A DNA stretch of 64,000 nt from positions 226,454 through 290,453 of the forward strand of contig NZ_QGTQ01000005.1 in the NCBI RefSeq assembly GCF_003182255.1, read 5' to 3'. Made by a program: the position numbers and the translations under genes. Source of the DNA: Paenibacillus cellulosilyticus (lineage in GTDB: Bacteria > Bacillota > Bacilli > Paenibacillales > Paenibacillaceae). Positions 46,398-57,168 of the stretch are shown here, piece after piece. Position 1 is the first letter of the stretch. Each line of letters begins with the position of its first letter. The notes under the pieces were generated by a model, which saw nothing but the letters and a program-made list of their open reading frames with translations, had not been told where the DNA came from and searched no databases.

Positions 46398-46668
46398 AAT
46401 TAAGTTACTGACGATGAGCGGGACAGTACGATGCGATGCGATGCGACAGCGAGCCGGAATTGGTGGAAGCCGGCAGTATCGATGCCTCGGAAACGCACCC
46501 GGGAGTTGACAATTTGAAGGCGCAGGGCGATATTGCTGCTTGCTGTGTAGGATTGTCCGGTCACGCCGTTATCGTGTTTGAGAGGCTGCTCGATGATGTG
46601 AACAGCCAGAAGAGTGGTACCGCGGATCAACCTCCGTCTCTTTCCTAGAAGAGATGGAGGTTTTTATT
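46398..46668 (+). promoter_or_regulatory. Arginine T-box riboswitch
   Basis: Contains an AGCGAGCC..GGTGGAAGCCGG stem I apical region, GAAACGCACC with specifier CGC at 46494-46496 (an arginine codon), the T-box AGAGTGGTACCGCGG at 46611-46625 and a terminator stem from about 46629 ending in T-runs. It controls ywiB and argS by sensing uncharged tRNA-Arg. A GATGC micro-repeat occurs near 46431-46445. Confidence 0.9.
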
Positions 46669-46743
46669 TTGCACCTGCCGGGATATGCCCGAATGCAGCG
46701 CTTGTATCGTAATAATTGGGCAGATAGGAGGGTGGTCAACCAA

Positions 46744-47223
46744 GTGACAGATAAAGCGAACGTTCAATTGACGTTAACGAGCGAGATTGAAGGCGAAGTG
46801 CAGGAGCACACGTTCACAGGGGAATGGTACCGCAAAGGGCGTACCGTCTATGTGCGATATACGGAGACCGATGAGAGCTCCGGCGAGGTGCGAACCGTAA
46901 TTCGATGGCGGGACGGCCAGCTCCATATTGCAAGGCGTGGCGTCGTTGATTCGGAGCAGAATTTCGTAGCAGGGTCCAAGCAGGCCGGCGAATACAAATC
47001 GCCATTCGCAAGATTCAAGATGGTGACGGACACGTCATTGTTGTGGATGCAATGCGGCGATCTCGTACAGCGCGGCGATCACATGCAAGCCGAGACCGAT
47101 GGAGACGGTGAACTGCTTCCTACGCTTCCGATGCTGCTGGAGTGGCACTATAACATGTATGTAGATGAAGAATTAACAGGCGAGTTCAAAATCAAGCTGA
47201 AAGCCGAGCTCGACGCCGGCTGA
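46744..47223 (+). CDS. ywiB: DUF1934 (YwiB) beta-barrel protein
   Basis: 159 residues, starting at GTG 46744 after AGGAGGGTGG; the frame extends upstream into the T-box terminator without a ribosome site. A calycin-like beta-rich domain of unknown function conserved next to argS in Bacillales. Co-transcribed with argS under T-box control. Confidence 0.8.
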   Translation: MTDKANVQLTLTSEIEGEVQEHTFTGEWYRKGRTVYVRYTETDESSGEVRTVIRWRDGQLHIARRGVVDSEQNFVAGSKQAGEYKSPFARFKMVTDTSLLWMQCGDLVQRGDHMQAETDGDGELLPTLPMLLEWHYNMYVDEELTGEFKIKLKAELDAG

Positions 47224-47287
47224 AGAACGATAAGTGCTAATTGATCTTAGGGTAAGACACGCAAAAACTTTTAGGAGGAACATTTCC

Positions 47288-48964
47288 ATGACAAACGTAA
47301 TGGATCAACTATATGACAATGTGAAAAAAGCAATTGCCGACGCCGTCGTTGCAGCGGGCATCGTCGCACGCGAGGAGCTGCCCGAGTTCGTGCTCGAAGT
47401 ACCGCGTGACAAATCGCATGGCGACCTTGCGACGAACGCAGCTATGCAGCTGACGAAGATCGCGAAGCGCAACCCGCGCCAGATTGCAGAAGCAATCATC
47501 GCGAATTTGAACGGCTCTTCCGCCTCGATCGAATCGGCTGAGATTGCTGGCCCAGGCTTCATCAACTTCCGTCTGAACAAGAGCTACTTGTATCCTGTCG
47601 TTGGCGAAGTGCTGACGTCGGGCGACAACTATGGCCGCGTACAAGATAACGCGGGCAAAAGCATTGAAGTTGAATTCGTCAGCGCGAACCCAACGGGCAG
47701 CCTGCACCTTGGCCACGCTCGCGGCGCCGCTGTCGGCGATGCACTGTGCAACGTACTCGACTTCGCAGGTTACGACGTAACACGCGAATACTATATCAAT
47801 GATGCAGGCAACCAAGTTGCCAACCTGGCATACTCGATCGAGGCGCGCTACAAGCAAGCGCTCGGCCAAGATGCAGCAATGCCAGAGGATGGCTACCACG
47901 GTGCTGACATTGTCGGCTTTGCAGAAGCGCTGGCGAAGCAAGAGGGCGATCGTCTGCTGTCGCTGCCGGACGACGAGCGCTTTGCATTTTTCCGCCAATA
48001 CGGCTTGGAACGTGAACTGGATAAAATCAAACGCGACCTCGGCCGCTTCCGCGTCAGCTTCGATCTGTGGTACAGCGAAACGTCGCTGTATGAGCAAGGT
48101 CTCGTTGAACAAGGTCTGGACGCATTGCGTGCAACCGGACATGTATACGAGGAAGAAGGCGCAACGTGGTTGAATACGACGCAATTCGGCGACGACAAAA
48201 ACCGCGTGCTTGTGAAAAATGACGGCTCCTACACGTACCTGACGCCGGATATCGCTTACCACCGTGTCAAATACGGCCGCGGCTACGATCAGCTCATCAA
48301 CATCTGGGGCGCTGATCACCACGGCTACATTCCACGTATGAAAGCAGCGATGGAAGCGCTCGGTAACGATCCAGGCAAGCTGACGGTTCTCATCGCACAG
48401 ATGGTCAGTTTGTTCCAGAACGGCGAGAAAGTGAAGATGTCCAAGCGTACGGGGAAAGCCGTTACGATGGAAGACCTGATGGACGAAGTAGGCGTGGATG
48501 CTATCCGTTACTTCTTCACGATGCGCAGCATGGACTCGCATCTCGACTTCGATATGGACCTGGCGGTATCGACCTCCAACGAGAACCCAGTATTCTATGT
48601 GCAATATGCGCATGCGCGTATTTGCAGCATTTTCCGTCAAGCGGAGGAACAGAGCGTAGCGATGCGTGCACTTACAGACATTGACCTGTCGCGTCTTGAG
48701 ACGGAGCAAGAATACGACCTGCTTCGCAAGCTTGGTGAGCTGCCGCAGGAAATTTCGGATGCAGCTGCGCAATACGCTCCGCATCGGATTATCCGTTACG
48801 TTTATGAGCTGGCGTCCCAGTTCCACAGCTACTACAAAGCAGAGCGCGTCATGACGGACGATGCCGAGCAGACGCAAGCGCGTCTTGCCCTGCTTGCTGC
48901 AACGCGTGTTGTTATCGCGAACGTTCTTCGTCTGATCGGTGTTACAGCACCGGAACGTATGTAA
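47288..48964 (+). CDS. argS: Arginyl-tRNA synthetase
   Basis: 558 residues from ATG 47288, after AGGAGG. Class I features: the HIGH-type HLGH in [15 protein letters not shown] (about 130) and KMSKR near 385. An N-terminal add-domain and C-terminal anticodon-binding domain complete the normal length. Upstream CGC specifier T-box matches its substrate. A terminator follows 14 bp after the stop. Confidence 0.97.
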   Translation: MTNVMDQLYDNVKKAIADAVVAAGIVAREELPEFVLEVPRDKSHGDLATNAAMQLTKIAKRNPRQIAEAIIANLNGSSASIESAEIAGPGFINFRLNKSYLYPVVGEVLTSGDNYGRVQDNAGKSIEVEFVSANPTGSLHLGHARGAAVGDALCNVLDFAGYDVTREYYINDAGNQVANLAYSIEARYKQALGQDAAMPEDGYHGADIVGFAEALAKQEGDRLLSLPDDERFAFFRQYGLERELDKIKRDLGRFRVSFDLWYSETSLYEQGLVEQGLDALRATGHVYEEEGATWLNTTQFGDDKNRVLVKNDGSYTYLTPDIAYHRVKYGRGYDQLINIWGADHHGYIPRMKAAMEALGNDPGKLTVLIAQMVSLFQNGEKVKMSKRTGKAVTMEDLMDEVGVDAIRYFFTMRSMDSHLDFDMDLAVSTSNENPVFYVQYAHARICSIFRQAEEQSVAMRALTDIDLSRLETEQEYDLLRKLGELPQEISDAAAQYAPHRIIRYVYELASQFHSYYKAERVMTDDAEQTQARLALLAATRVVIANVLRLIGVTAPERM

Positions 48965-48977
48965 TTACCGAATAATA

Positions 48978-49024
48978 AAGGCCTGATGAGTAAGCCGCTG
49001 CGGCTTCTCTTCAGGCCTTTTGTC
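48978..49024 (+). terminator. Terminator after argS
   Basis: AAAGGCCTGA/TCAGGCCTTT stem and TTTT. Confidence 0.8.
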
Positions 49025-49082
49025 CGTTCGGGCAGTGCTTCCCGCCTCTTGCATCCTTCATGATCATTGTAACTCCCATAGC

Positions 49083-50216
49083 CTATTTCTCCATAATCTG
49101 AAGCATCTTCGCAATATCCAGCTCTCCGGTCATGCGAGGTGCTTTCTTGCCGCGCAGCGGCTGCATCGAGCGCCGGAGCGCGGACTTCACTTCAGTGGGC
49201 GTCAACTCTGGGTGCTTGGCAAGCAGCAGAGCGACGGCGCCGCTTACATGAGAAGTCGCCATCGAAGTTCCGCTCATCTCGTGGTACTTGCCCTTGAGCC
49301 AGGCAGACGTAATTTTATCACCAGGCGCATAGATATCAATGTAGATGCCGCGATTGCTGAATGGCGCGATCCTTCGCAGCCTCGTGGTGGCGCCTACCGA
49401 GATCGTCTGCGGATAGCGAGCGGGATAATCGATGGCCCGCCGTTTGCCGTCATTGCCGGAGGAAGCAACAATAATGACGCCTGCATTGGCTGCATTTGTG
49501 ACTGCGTTAAGCAGCGCTTTACTCCTCGATTTCATCCCGAAACTCATGTTAATAATATTCATCCGATTTCGCACACACCAGTCGATCGCGAGTATAATAT
49601 CGGAGACGTAGGCACTTCCATTATGATCGAATGCCTTGATCGGATGAATGAGGGAACGGGGGGCAACGCCAATCATTCCCTGCGGCTGATTAGCGGCAGC
49701 GATGGTGCCAGCGATATGCGTCCCATGTCCATTGTCGTCATGCGGCAGCAGGCTGCGATTGAGCAGATTAATGCCCCGCGCCAGCGAGCCGCGCAGATCG
49801 GGATGGTTGAAGTCGACGCCTGTATCGACGACGCCGATTCGAATTTTATGACCCGTTGTCGTACTCCATGCTTGAGGTGCCTTAACGTGCGCAACACCCC
49901 AGGGGATTCCTTTCTCGGGAGCGGGCACTCGCGATGTCACGCCATGAATGCGGACACGCTGGTCCGTCTCCACCCAGACCCGACCATCGAATCGACGATG
50001 GGGACTGTCATCGGGGATTGGACAGGATATGGCTTGAATAATGCCCATCTGCCTAACCGCTTGCAGCGTCGACACGGAGCCTTTCATTTCCGACCATTCA
50101 TGAACGAATCGGCGAAAGTCCTCGGTGTGCTGAAAACGGATAATTCTCTTTCTATGGCTTGCGCCTTTTTCGGTCATCGTACCCTGCAGCCAACGGAGAA
50201 AAGCGGTGGTGTCCAA
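49083..50216 (-). CDS. S8 subtilisin-like serine protease without signal peptide
   Basis: 377 residues from TTG 50216, 9 nt after GGAGGGG; earlier frame sequence has no site. A small I9-like propeptide or intramolecular inhibitor (about 20-75) is followed by the catalytic domain with DTGVD, HGTH and GTSMATSHVSGA holding the Asp, His and Ser. No secretion signal is visible, so it may work in the cytoplasm, like intracellular serine proteases. Monocistronic on its strand between argS and rpoE. Confidence 0.8.
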   Translation of the reverse strand: MDTTAFLRWLQGTMTEKGASHRKRIIRFQHTEDFRRFVHEWSEMKGSVSTLQAVRQMGIIQAISCPIPDDSPHRRFDGRVWVETDQRVRIHGVTSRVPAPEKGIPWGVAHVKAPQAWSTTTGHKIRIGVVDTGVDFNHPDLRGSLARGINLLNRSLLPHDDNGHGTHIAGTIAAANQPQGMIGVAPRSLIHPIKAFDHNGSAYVSDIILAIDWCVRNRMNIINMSFGMKSRSKALLNAVTNAANAGVIIVASSGNDGKRRAIDYPARYPQTISVGATTRLRRIAPFSNRGIYIDIYAPGDKITSAWLKGKYHEMSGTSMATSHVSGAVALLLAKHPELTPTEVKSALRRSMQPLRGKKAPRMTGELDIAKMLQIMEK

Positions 50217-50424
50217 ATTACAGGTCCCCTCCCGACGACGATGCTGAGGTATTGTATGAACGAGCGTCGAGACTTGTATGAGCAAGTGACCTTTTTTCGA
50301 ATAATTAGGCTTGAAACCGTGTCAAAAAGCGGAACAGGACATAGGATGGTGTAAGAGCCAATAAAGGTTCTTATCATCCCGGAAGGCGGAACATAGACAC
50401 CCCGACCGGAAGGATACAGTCAAA

Positions 50425-50451
50425 GCGAAGGGGTATGCCCTTCGTTTTTTG
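50425..50451 (+). terminator. Orphan plus-strand terminator before rpoE
   Basis: CGAAGGG/CCCTTCG stem, then six T. No plus-strand gene precedes it closely; it may end a small RNA or a readthrough transcript from argS. Confidence 0.65.
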
Positions 50452-50574
50452 CGTGTGGACGAGCTTATAAGCTTGCATTTTGTATGGAAATAGGTTTTAC
50501 TATAGGTTGATACGGAAACAATCGTAATAGGACGGGTTTTCGACGATATTGAGGTAGCGGGAGGATGGGTCAGG

Positions 50575-51153
50575 ATGAGCAGCGATTTCGCCGCAAAATG
50601 GGACCGCGAGCAGATTCAAGAAATGCCGATGGTGGACCTGGCATTCGAAGTGTTGAAAGCAACCAACACCCCGATGTATTATCGGGACTTGATGATGGAG
50701 ATAGCAAAGATCCGCGAACTGGATCCAGATCAAATTAATGATGTGATTGCACAAGTATATACAGAGATTAACGTTGACGGACGCTTTGCGTGTGTCGGCA
50801 GCAACAATTGGGGCTTGAAGCGTTGGTATCCGATTGAGCGCAATGAAGATCCAATTACGAATGCCAAACGTCCGCGCATCATCAATGATGATGACGATAT
50901 GGACGATGAAGATATTTATGCAGATGAAGAAGAAGAGTCGTACGCGGCGGAAGAGGACGATTACGATTCGTACGACGAGGATCGCGAGAACTTCGAAGAG
51001 AACGAAGAAGACGCAGAAGTCGACGAAGATGTGGCGATCGACGATGAAGAGATCGAAGATGACGCGGAAGGCGAAGAAATCAGCGACGACGAAAGCGACG
51101 ACTTCGACGGCGATGCAGATGATAGCGACGAGGAAGACGACGACGATAACTAA
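50575..51153 (+). CDS. rpoE: RNA polymerase delta subunit
   Basis: 192 residues. A folded N-terminal domain (about 1-90) with the WDREQIQEMPMVDLAFEVL start precedes a tail of nearly only Asp and Glu, as in Firmicute delta. It speeds RNA polymerase recycling and alters promoter choice. The start ATG 50575 lies about 10 nt after GGAGG. pyrG follows, as in Bacillus. Confidence 0.95.
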   Translation: MSSDFAAKWDREQIQEMPMVDLAFEVLKATNTPMYYRDLMMEIAKIRELDPDQINDVIAQVYTEINVDGRFACVGSNNWGLKRWYPIERNEDPITNAKRPRIINDDDDMDDEDIYADEEEESYAAEEDDYDSYDEDRENFEENEEDAEVDEDVAIDDEEIEDDAEGEEISDDESDDFDGDADDSDEEDDDDN

Positions 51154-51160
51154 TCGCGGC

Positions 51161-51206
51161 GCGGCTTTGTGTTCCCCTTCTAGGGGCGCGCGAAGCCGCT
51201 TTTTTA
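51161..51206 (+). terminator. Terminator after rpoE
   Basis: GCGGCTT.../AAGCCGC stem with a GC-rich extension, then TTTTTT. Confidence 0.85.
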
Positions 51207-51232
51207 CTGTATTTTTTGCCTTGCATGATTAC

Positions 51233-51261
51233 TTGACAGGCCTTCTCCCAGAAGGTAAACT
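51233..51261 (+). promoter_or_regulatory. pyrG promoter
   Basis: TTGACA (51233-51238), 17-bp spacer, TAAACT (51256-51261), with GGGC at 51269-51272 as the start site. Confidence 0.8.
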
Positions 51262-51268
51262 ATTGCAT

Positions 51269-51406
51269 GGGCTTCTGATGCAGGATAAGAATTTGTTAAC
51301 GTATATTTGTTAACGTTCAGTCGTTGTGACGTTCTTATTGTCGTCATAACTTGTATATCTACGAGAACGAAAGTGCCCCGTGGACACGGGTGTCACTTTT
51401 TTTATT
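51269..51406 (+). promoter_or_regulatory. pyrG CTP-sensing attenuator leader
   Basis: The transcript would begin GGGC, which in B. subtilis permits repetitive G addition when CTP is low. About 100 nt later a terminator (AGTGCCCCGTG/CACGGGTGTCACT, 51372-51397, then seven T) carries a CCCC run that extra Gs could pair with. The distance and layout match the known leader. Confidence 0.75.
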
Positions 51407-51555
51407 TTGCCAATTAACATAGGACGCCGTCCGATTATCGGACGGCGAAACCTTTTTCATCGTGCGATGATTCAAGGTTGTTCCATAATTTGGACGACGT
51501 CCCTTGCAGTGGACAAGCGCTGATTCGCGTGAGATTAGGCAAACCTAAACATTAA

Positions 51556-53187
<1,632 letters not shown>

Positions 53188-53196
53188 AAATGATAT

Positions 53197-53239
53197 TCCG
53201 CCTATGCATTCTGATCGAATGCATAGGCGGATTTTTTTG
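53197..53239 (+). terminator. Terminator after pyrG
   Basis: Perfect 14-bp stem TCCGCCTATGCATT/AATGCATAGGCGGA, then T7. Confidence 0.9.
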
Positions 53240-53361
53240 TTTTATGTCTATTTTTGATGGATTAACATGAATTCCTGAGTCTATGCGGGCATAGGTTCTA
53301 TTGGTTTTTTGTTCTTCTTCAATATCTGACAAGACATGTAATTCCTTTTTTTGAAAAAACG

Positions 53362-53389
53362 GAAGGAAAAATGGATAGCAGATGCGAAT
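53362..53389 (+). promoter_or_regulatory. Sigma-H-like promoter of spo0F
   Basis: GAAGGAAAA (matching RNAGGAWWW), 12-bp spacer, TGCGAAT. The known spo0F gene is transcribed by sigma-H in B. subtilis. Confidence 0.55.
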
Positions 53390-53451
53390 AGTTTATAGTA
53401 AATAAAATATGGAATTTTCGGCGAGTCCGAGGTTTTGTAGGAGGCGAGTAA

Positions 53452-53847
53452 GTGGAGAACAACAAAGTATTGATCGTTGATGACCAGAACGGGATTCGAG
53501 TTCTGCTGATGGAGGTTTTCAGCAGCGAAGGTTACGAGACTTATCAAGCATCCAACGGTAAGCTTGCACTGGAGATCGTTCGGGCTCACCGCCCTGATCT
53601 AGTGCTTCTTGATATGAAGATTCCTGGCATGGATGGACTCGAAATTTTGCGTCATATCAAGACGATCGATGTTGATATTAAAGTCATTATGATGACTGCA
53701 TATGGGGAACTCGATATTATCAATGAGGCGCGCGACCTCGGAGCGCTGATGCATTTTACGAAACCATTCGATATTGATGAGCTTCGATTTGCTGTGAATC
53801 ACCAGCTGCGAGGCGATCTGAATAGCCGTACACCAATTGGGACCTAG
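53452..53847 (+). CDS. spo0F: Sporulation phosphorelay response regulator Spo0F
   Basis: 131 residues. Asp10-Asp11, phosphoacceptor Asp54, Thr82 and Lys104 occupy exactly the Spo0F positions. There is no output domain, as expected for the phosphorelay intermediate between sensor kinases and Spo0B. The start is GTG 53452, after AGGAGG. Position after pyrG matches B. subtilis. Confidence 0.95.
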   Translation: MENNKVLIVDDQNGIRVLLMEVFSSEGYETYQASNGKLALEIVRAHRPDLVLLDMKIPGMDGLEILRHIKTIDVDIKVIMMTAYGELDIINEARDLGALMHFTKPFDIDELRFAVNHQLRGDLNSRTPIGT

Positions 53848-53865
53848 TCATTAGGTCCTTTTTTA
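53840..53865 (+). terminator. Terminator after spo0F
   Basis: GGACCTA/TAGGTCC stem with T6; its first bases overlap the spo0F end. Confidence 0.85.
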
Positions 53866-53977
53866 GTCCCAGGAAGTAAGTATTTCGTCAGGCTTAGGCT
53901 TGGATTTCTCCGGAATGAACGCTGCTTCGCCGTTTAAAGGACGGCGACAGCCGATTCACCTCGCTGTGCCACAATCC

Positions 53978-54377
53978 ATTTACCATATTCGAGCCTATTG
54001 TGATATACTGATTCAGTGTGTCCTAAGCAAACATAGACGATGCAACGTGAGTTGTACGTCATTCGTATAGCAGCAGGAGCAGTCGTTTAAGAAAAAATCC
54101 GTCTGTTCGGCAGCAGCAATTAAGCGTAACGTTCGAAACCATTAAACCGAACGACCGTCCAGGGTGGACGGATCGACCATAATGGAGCGGTGCTCCAGCG
54201 AAGGAAGGGTCAGCGCCCTCCTTATGCTTGTCAGGCGGAAGTCTCTCCTGCTGCGGATCATATGTGATTCGTCGGGGGAGATTCGCCATATTCATAGGGC
54301 TAATTTCCATTAATCGGTCGTTGTCGTTATTCGCTGTTTTTGTTCGCTTCTGACGGGGGAGGGTTCGAGTTAAAGGC
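53978..54377 (+). promoter_or_regulatory. Long structured leader before murA
   Basis: A TATACT-like -10 near 54003 would give a 5' leader of about 350 nt before murA. It contains GACCGTCC/GGACGG and GGAGC/GCTCC hairpins. In B. subtilis fbaA and tal occupy this place; here the gap has no gene. I do not recognise a riboswitch class. Confidence 0.3.
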
Positions 54378-55646
54378 ATGGAGAAATTGATGATTCGGGG
54401 CGGTCGTCCGCTTCATGGTGTTGTACAAATCAGTGGGGCGAAGAATAGCGCAGTTGCGCTTATTCCAGCTGCCATTTTAGCAGAGTCGGCTGTTACATTA
54501 GATAATTTGCCGGCAATAAGTGACGTTGCCGTATATAGTGATATTCTAAGAGACCTCGGCGCAGTCGTTGAACGGAAGGATGATATCATCCGCATCGATC
54601 CGTCCGAGCTGAAGTCCGTTCCGATGCCCAATGGCAAAGTGAAGATGCTGCGTGCATCCTATTATTTGATGGGTGCGATGCTGGGACGTTTTGGTGAGGC
54701 TGTGATCGGTCTGCCGGGCGGCTGCAATTTTGAACCACGGCCAATTGATCAACATATCAAAGGTTTTGAAGCGCTTGGTGCTACCGTTGTGAATGAACAT
54801 GGCGCCATGAGAATTACAGCCAAGGAGCTGCGCGGGGCGAAAATCTTTCTTGATATCGTCAGCGTTGGTGCAACGATCAACATTATGCTTGCGGCTTCCA
54901 GAGCCAAGGGCTCCACGATTATCGAGAATGCGGCCAAAGAGCCTGAAATCATAGATGTAGCAACACTGCTGAACGCCATGGGCGCGCGCATTAAGGGTGC
55001 AGGTACCGAGACGATTCGAATCGAAGGTGTCGATCAGATGCATGGCTGTCGTCACTCCATCATTCCAGACCGCATCCAAGTCGGCACATACATGATCATG
55101 GCTGCTGCGACTCGCGGCGATGTGACAGTCGAAGGCGTCATTCCGAAACATATGGAGGCCGTTACGGCTAAGCTTCGTGAGATGGGTGCAACGGTTGAAG
55201 AACTCGATGATGCGGTGCGTATCATTAGTAGCGATGAACCTTACCATCCTGTTGATGTAAAGGCGCTTGTGTACCCTGGCTTCGCAACGGACTTGCAGTC
55301 TCCGATGACAAGCTTGCTCACGCAGGCCAATGGTGTAAGCGTATTAAGCGACTACATCTATGGCAATCGGTTCAAGCATGTGCCTGAATTAGCGCTTATG
55401 GGTGCCAACATCCGGTTGGAAGGACGCTCTGCGATTATTGAAGGCGGACCTTTGAGCTCTGCCAAGGTGCATGCGACTGACCTGCGGGCAGGGGCTGCAC
55501 TTGTTATTGCTGGCCTAACCGTCAAGGATGGCATTACAGAAGTAACGGGCGTGGAGTACATTGACCGCGGATACGATAATTTGGTAGAAAACCTGCGCAG
55601 ATTAGGCGCAGATATTTGGCGGGAGACGACTTCTGACGATAAATAA
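54378..55646 (+). CDS. murA: UDP-N-acetylglucosamine enolpyruvyl transferase
   Basis: 422 residues. The fosfomycin-target cysteine is in [13 protein letters not shown] (about residue 117). It commits UDP-GlcNAc to peptidoglycan synthesis. Two paralogues are usual in Firmicutes; this locus next to rho is the MurAB/MurZ type. The ATG 54378 follows AAAGG. A hairpin with T-run ends it 20 bp downstream. Confidence 0.95.
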   Translation: MEKLMIRGGRPLHGVVQISGAKNSAVALIPAAILAESAVTLDNLPAISDVAVYSDILRDLGAVVERKDDIIRIDPSELKSVPMPNGKVKMLRASYYLMGAMLGRFGEAVIGLPGGCNFEPRPIDQHIKGFEALGATVVNEHGAMRITAKELRGAKIFLDIVSVGATINIMLAASRAKGSTIIENAAKEPEIIDVATLLNAMGARIKGAGTETIRIEGVDQMHGCRHSIIPDRIQVGTYMIMAAATRGDVTVEGVIPKHMEAVTAKLREMGATVEELDDAVRIISSDEPYHPVDVKALVYPGFATDLQSPMTSLLTQANGVSVLSDYIYGNRFKHVPELALMGANIRLEGRSAIIEGGPLSSAKVHATDLRAGAALVIAGLTVKDGITEVTGVEYIDRGYDNLVENLRRLGADIWRETTSDDK

Positions 55647-55665
55647 GATAGGAACACAAGAAAGC

Positions 55666-55705
55666 GGCGTTATTTTGACTTTAAATGGAATAGCGCCTAC
55701 TTTTT
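55666..55705 (+). terminator. Hairpin terminator after murA
   Basis: GGCGTTATT/AATAGCGCC stem (one mismatch), then TACTTTTTC. Moderate strength. Confidence 0.5.
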
Positions 55706-55747
55706 CAGGCAATGCTTGTAAGCAAAATCGAATAGAGTGGTGAGAAT

Positions 55748-57109
55748 ATGGCAGATCTTCAGATCGCTGATCTAGAAGAGATGAAATTAACGGAACTGTA
55801 CAAGCTGGCGAAGCAGTATCAGATTCCTTATTACGGACAGTTTAAGAAAAAAGAACTTATTTTCGCAATATTGCGGGCGCAAGCGGAGAAAAGCGGATTT
55901 TTCTTTATGCAAGGCATTTTGGATATTTTGCCGGACGGCTTCGGATTCCTTAGACCGATCAATTATTCCAGCAGTAACGAAGATATATACATTTCGCAAT
56001 CCCAGATTCGTAGATTTGATCTACGCTCAGGCGATCTCGTTTCAGGCAAATGTCGACCGCCCAAAGAGAACGAGCGTTATTATGGATTGCTTCAGGTCAA
56101 TGCCGTTAACGGCGAGAACCCAGAGACTGCTGCAGAACGCCTTCATTTTCCCGCCCTTACCCCTCTTTTCCCAGAGAAGAAACTGGTACTGGAAACAGCC
56201 CCTAACAAGCTCTCGACTCGGATTATGGATTTGCTCGCCCCAGTTGGTCATGGGCAGCGTGGCTTGATTGTTGCACCGCCGAAGGCAGGTAAGACACTGC
56301 TTCTGAAGGAGATTGCCAACAGCATTTCGAACAATCATCCCGATATTGAGCTTTTTGTGCTGCTTATTGATGAACGTCCAGAGGAAGTTACGGATATGCA
56401 GCGTTCGGTCAAAGGGGAAGTTGTCGCTTCGACCTTCGATGAACTGCCCGAGAATCACATTAAAGTGGCGGAGCTTGTGCTTGAACGTGCGCTGAGGCTT
56501 GTCGAGAGCAAGAAGGACGTCGTTATTTTGCTCGATAGCATCACTCGGCTTGCTCGTGCTTACAATCTCGTTATTCCTCCGTCAGGTCGTACACTGAGCG
56601 GCGGTATTGACCCCGCTGCATTCCATCGGCCTAAGCGGTTCTTCGGTTCGGCGCGCAATGTGGAAGAGGGCGGAAGTCTGACCATTCTGGCAACGGCACT
56701 CATCGAGACGGGCTCCCGAATGGATGACGTCATTTATGAAGAGTTTAAAGGTACAGGCAATATGGAGCTTCATCTGGACCGCAGATTGGCAGAACGCCGC
56801 ATTTTCCCGGCACTCGACATTCGTCGTTCGGGTACGCGTCGTGAAGAAATGCTGCTGACGAAGGAAGAGCTCGACAAGATTTGGGCGATTCGCAAGAGCA
56901 TGAATGACTCCATGGAGTTCGTCGACAGCTTCCTCAAGAAGCTTGCCGATTCGAAGACGAACGAAGAATTCCTCATGTCGCTGGATACTTCATCGTTCTC
57001 GAACGGATCATCTCACACAGGTACGAATTCGGCAGGAAGCAGCGGGGGCACAAGCGCGGGACGTAGACCGCAGGCTCGTTCCACGACTGCAGCGACGCCG
57101 CGTGAATAG
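55748..57109 (+). CDS. rho: Transcription termination factor Rho
   Basis: 453 residues. An N-terminal Rho-N helix domain, an RNA-binding cold-shock-like domain with GFGFLR (about 63-68), Walker A APPKAGKT near 175 and R-loop GTGNMELHLDR near 335. The C-terminal 35 residues are Ser/Gly/Thr-rich, longer than in B. subtilis Rho. An RNA helicase that ends untranslated transcripts. Confidence 0.97.
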   Translation: MADLQIADLEEMKLTELYKLAKQYQIPYYGQFKKKELIFAILRAQAEKSGFFFMQGILDILPDGFGFLRPINYSSSNEDIYISQSQIRRFDLRSGDLVSGKCRPPKENERYYGLLQVNAVNGENPETAAERLHFPALTPLFPEKKLVLETAPNKLSTRIMDLLAPVGHGQRGLIVAPPKAGKTLLLKEIANSISNNHPDIELFVLLIDERPEEVTDMQRSVKGEVVASTFDELPENHIKVAELVLERALRLVESKKDVVILLDSITRLARAYNLVIPPSGRTLSGGIDPAAFHRPKRFFGSARNVEEGGSLTILATALIETGSRMDDVIYEEFKGTGNMELHLDRRLAERRIFPALDIRRSGTRREEMLLTKEELDKIWAIRKSMNDSMEFVDSFLKKLADSKTNEEFLMSLDTSSFSNGSSHTGTNSAGSSGGTSAGRRPQARSTTAATPRE

Positions 57110-57130
57110 AATTTAATGGTTACGAAGTTG

Positions 57131-57157
57131 GGTTTGGCTAGCCAAACCTTTTCTTTT
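57131..57157 (+). terminator. Terminator after rho
   Basis: Perfect 18-bp palindrome (7-bp stem, CTAG loop) and TTTTCTTTT, immediately before the AGGAGG of the radical SAM gene. It could also reduce readthrough translation. Confidence 0.85.
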
Positions 57158-57168
57158 AGGAGGACAGC

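Noticed and set aside
47309..48877. 522-codon minus-strand ORF opposite argS
   Set aside because: Shadow of argS; no recognisable protein pattern.
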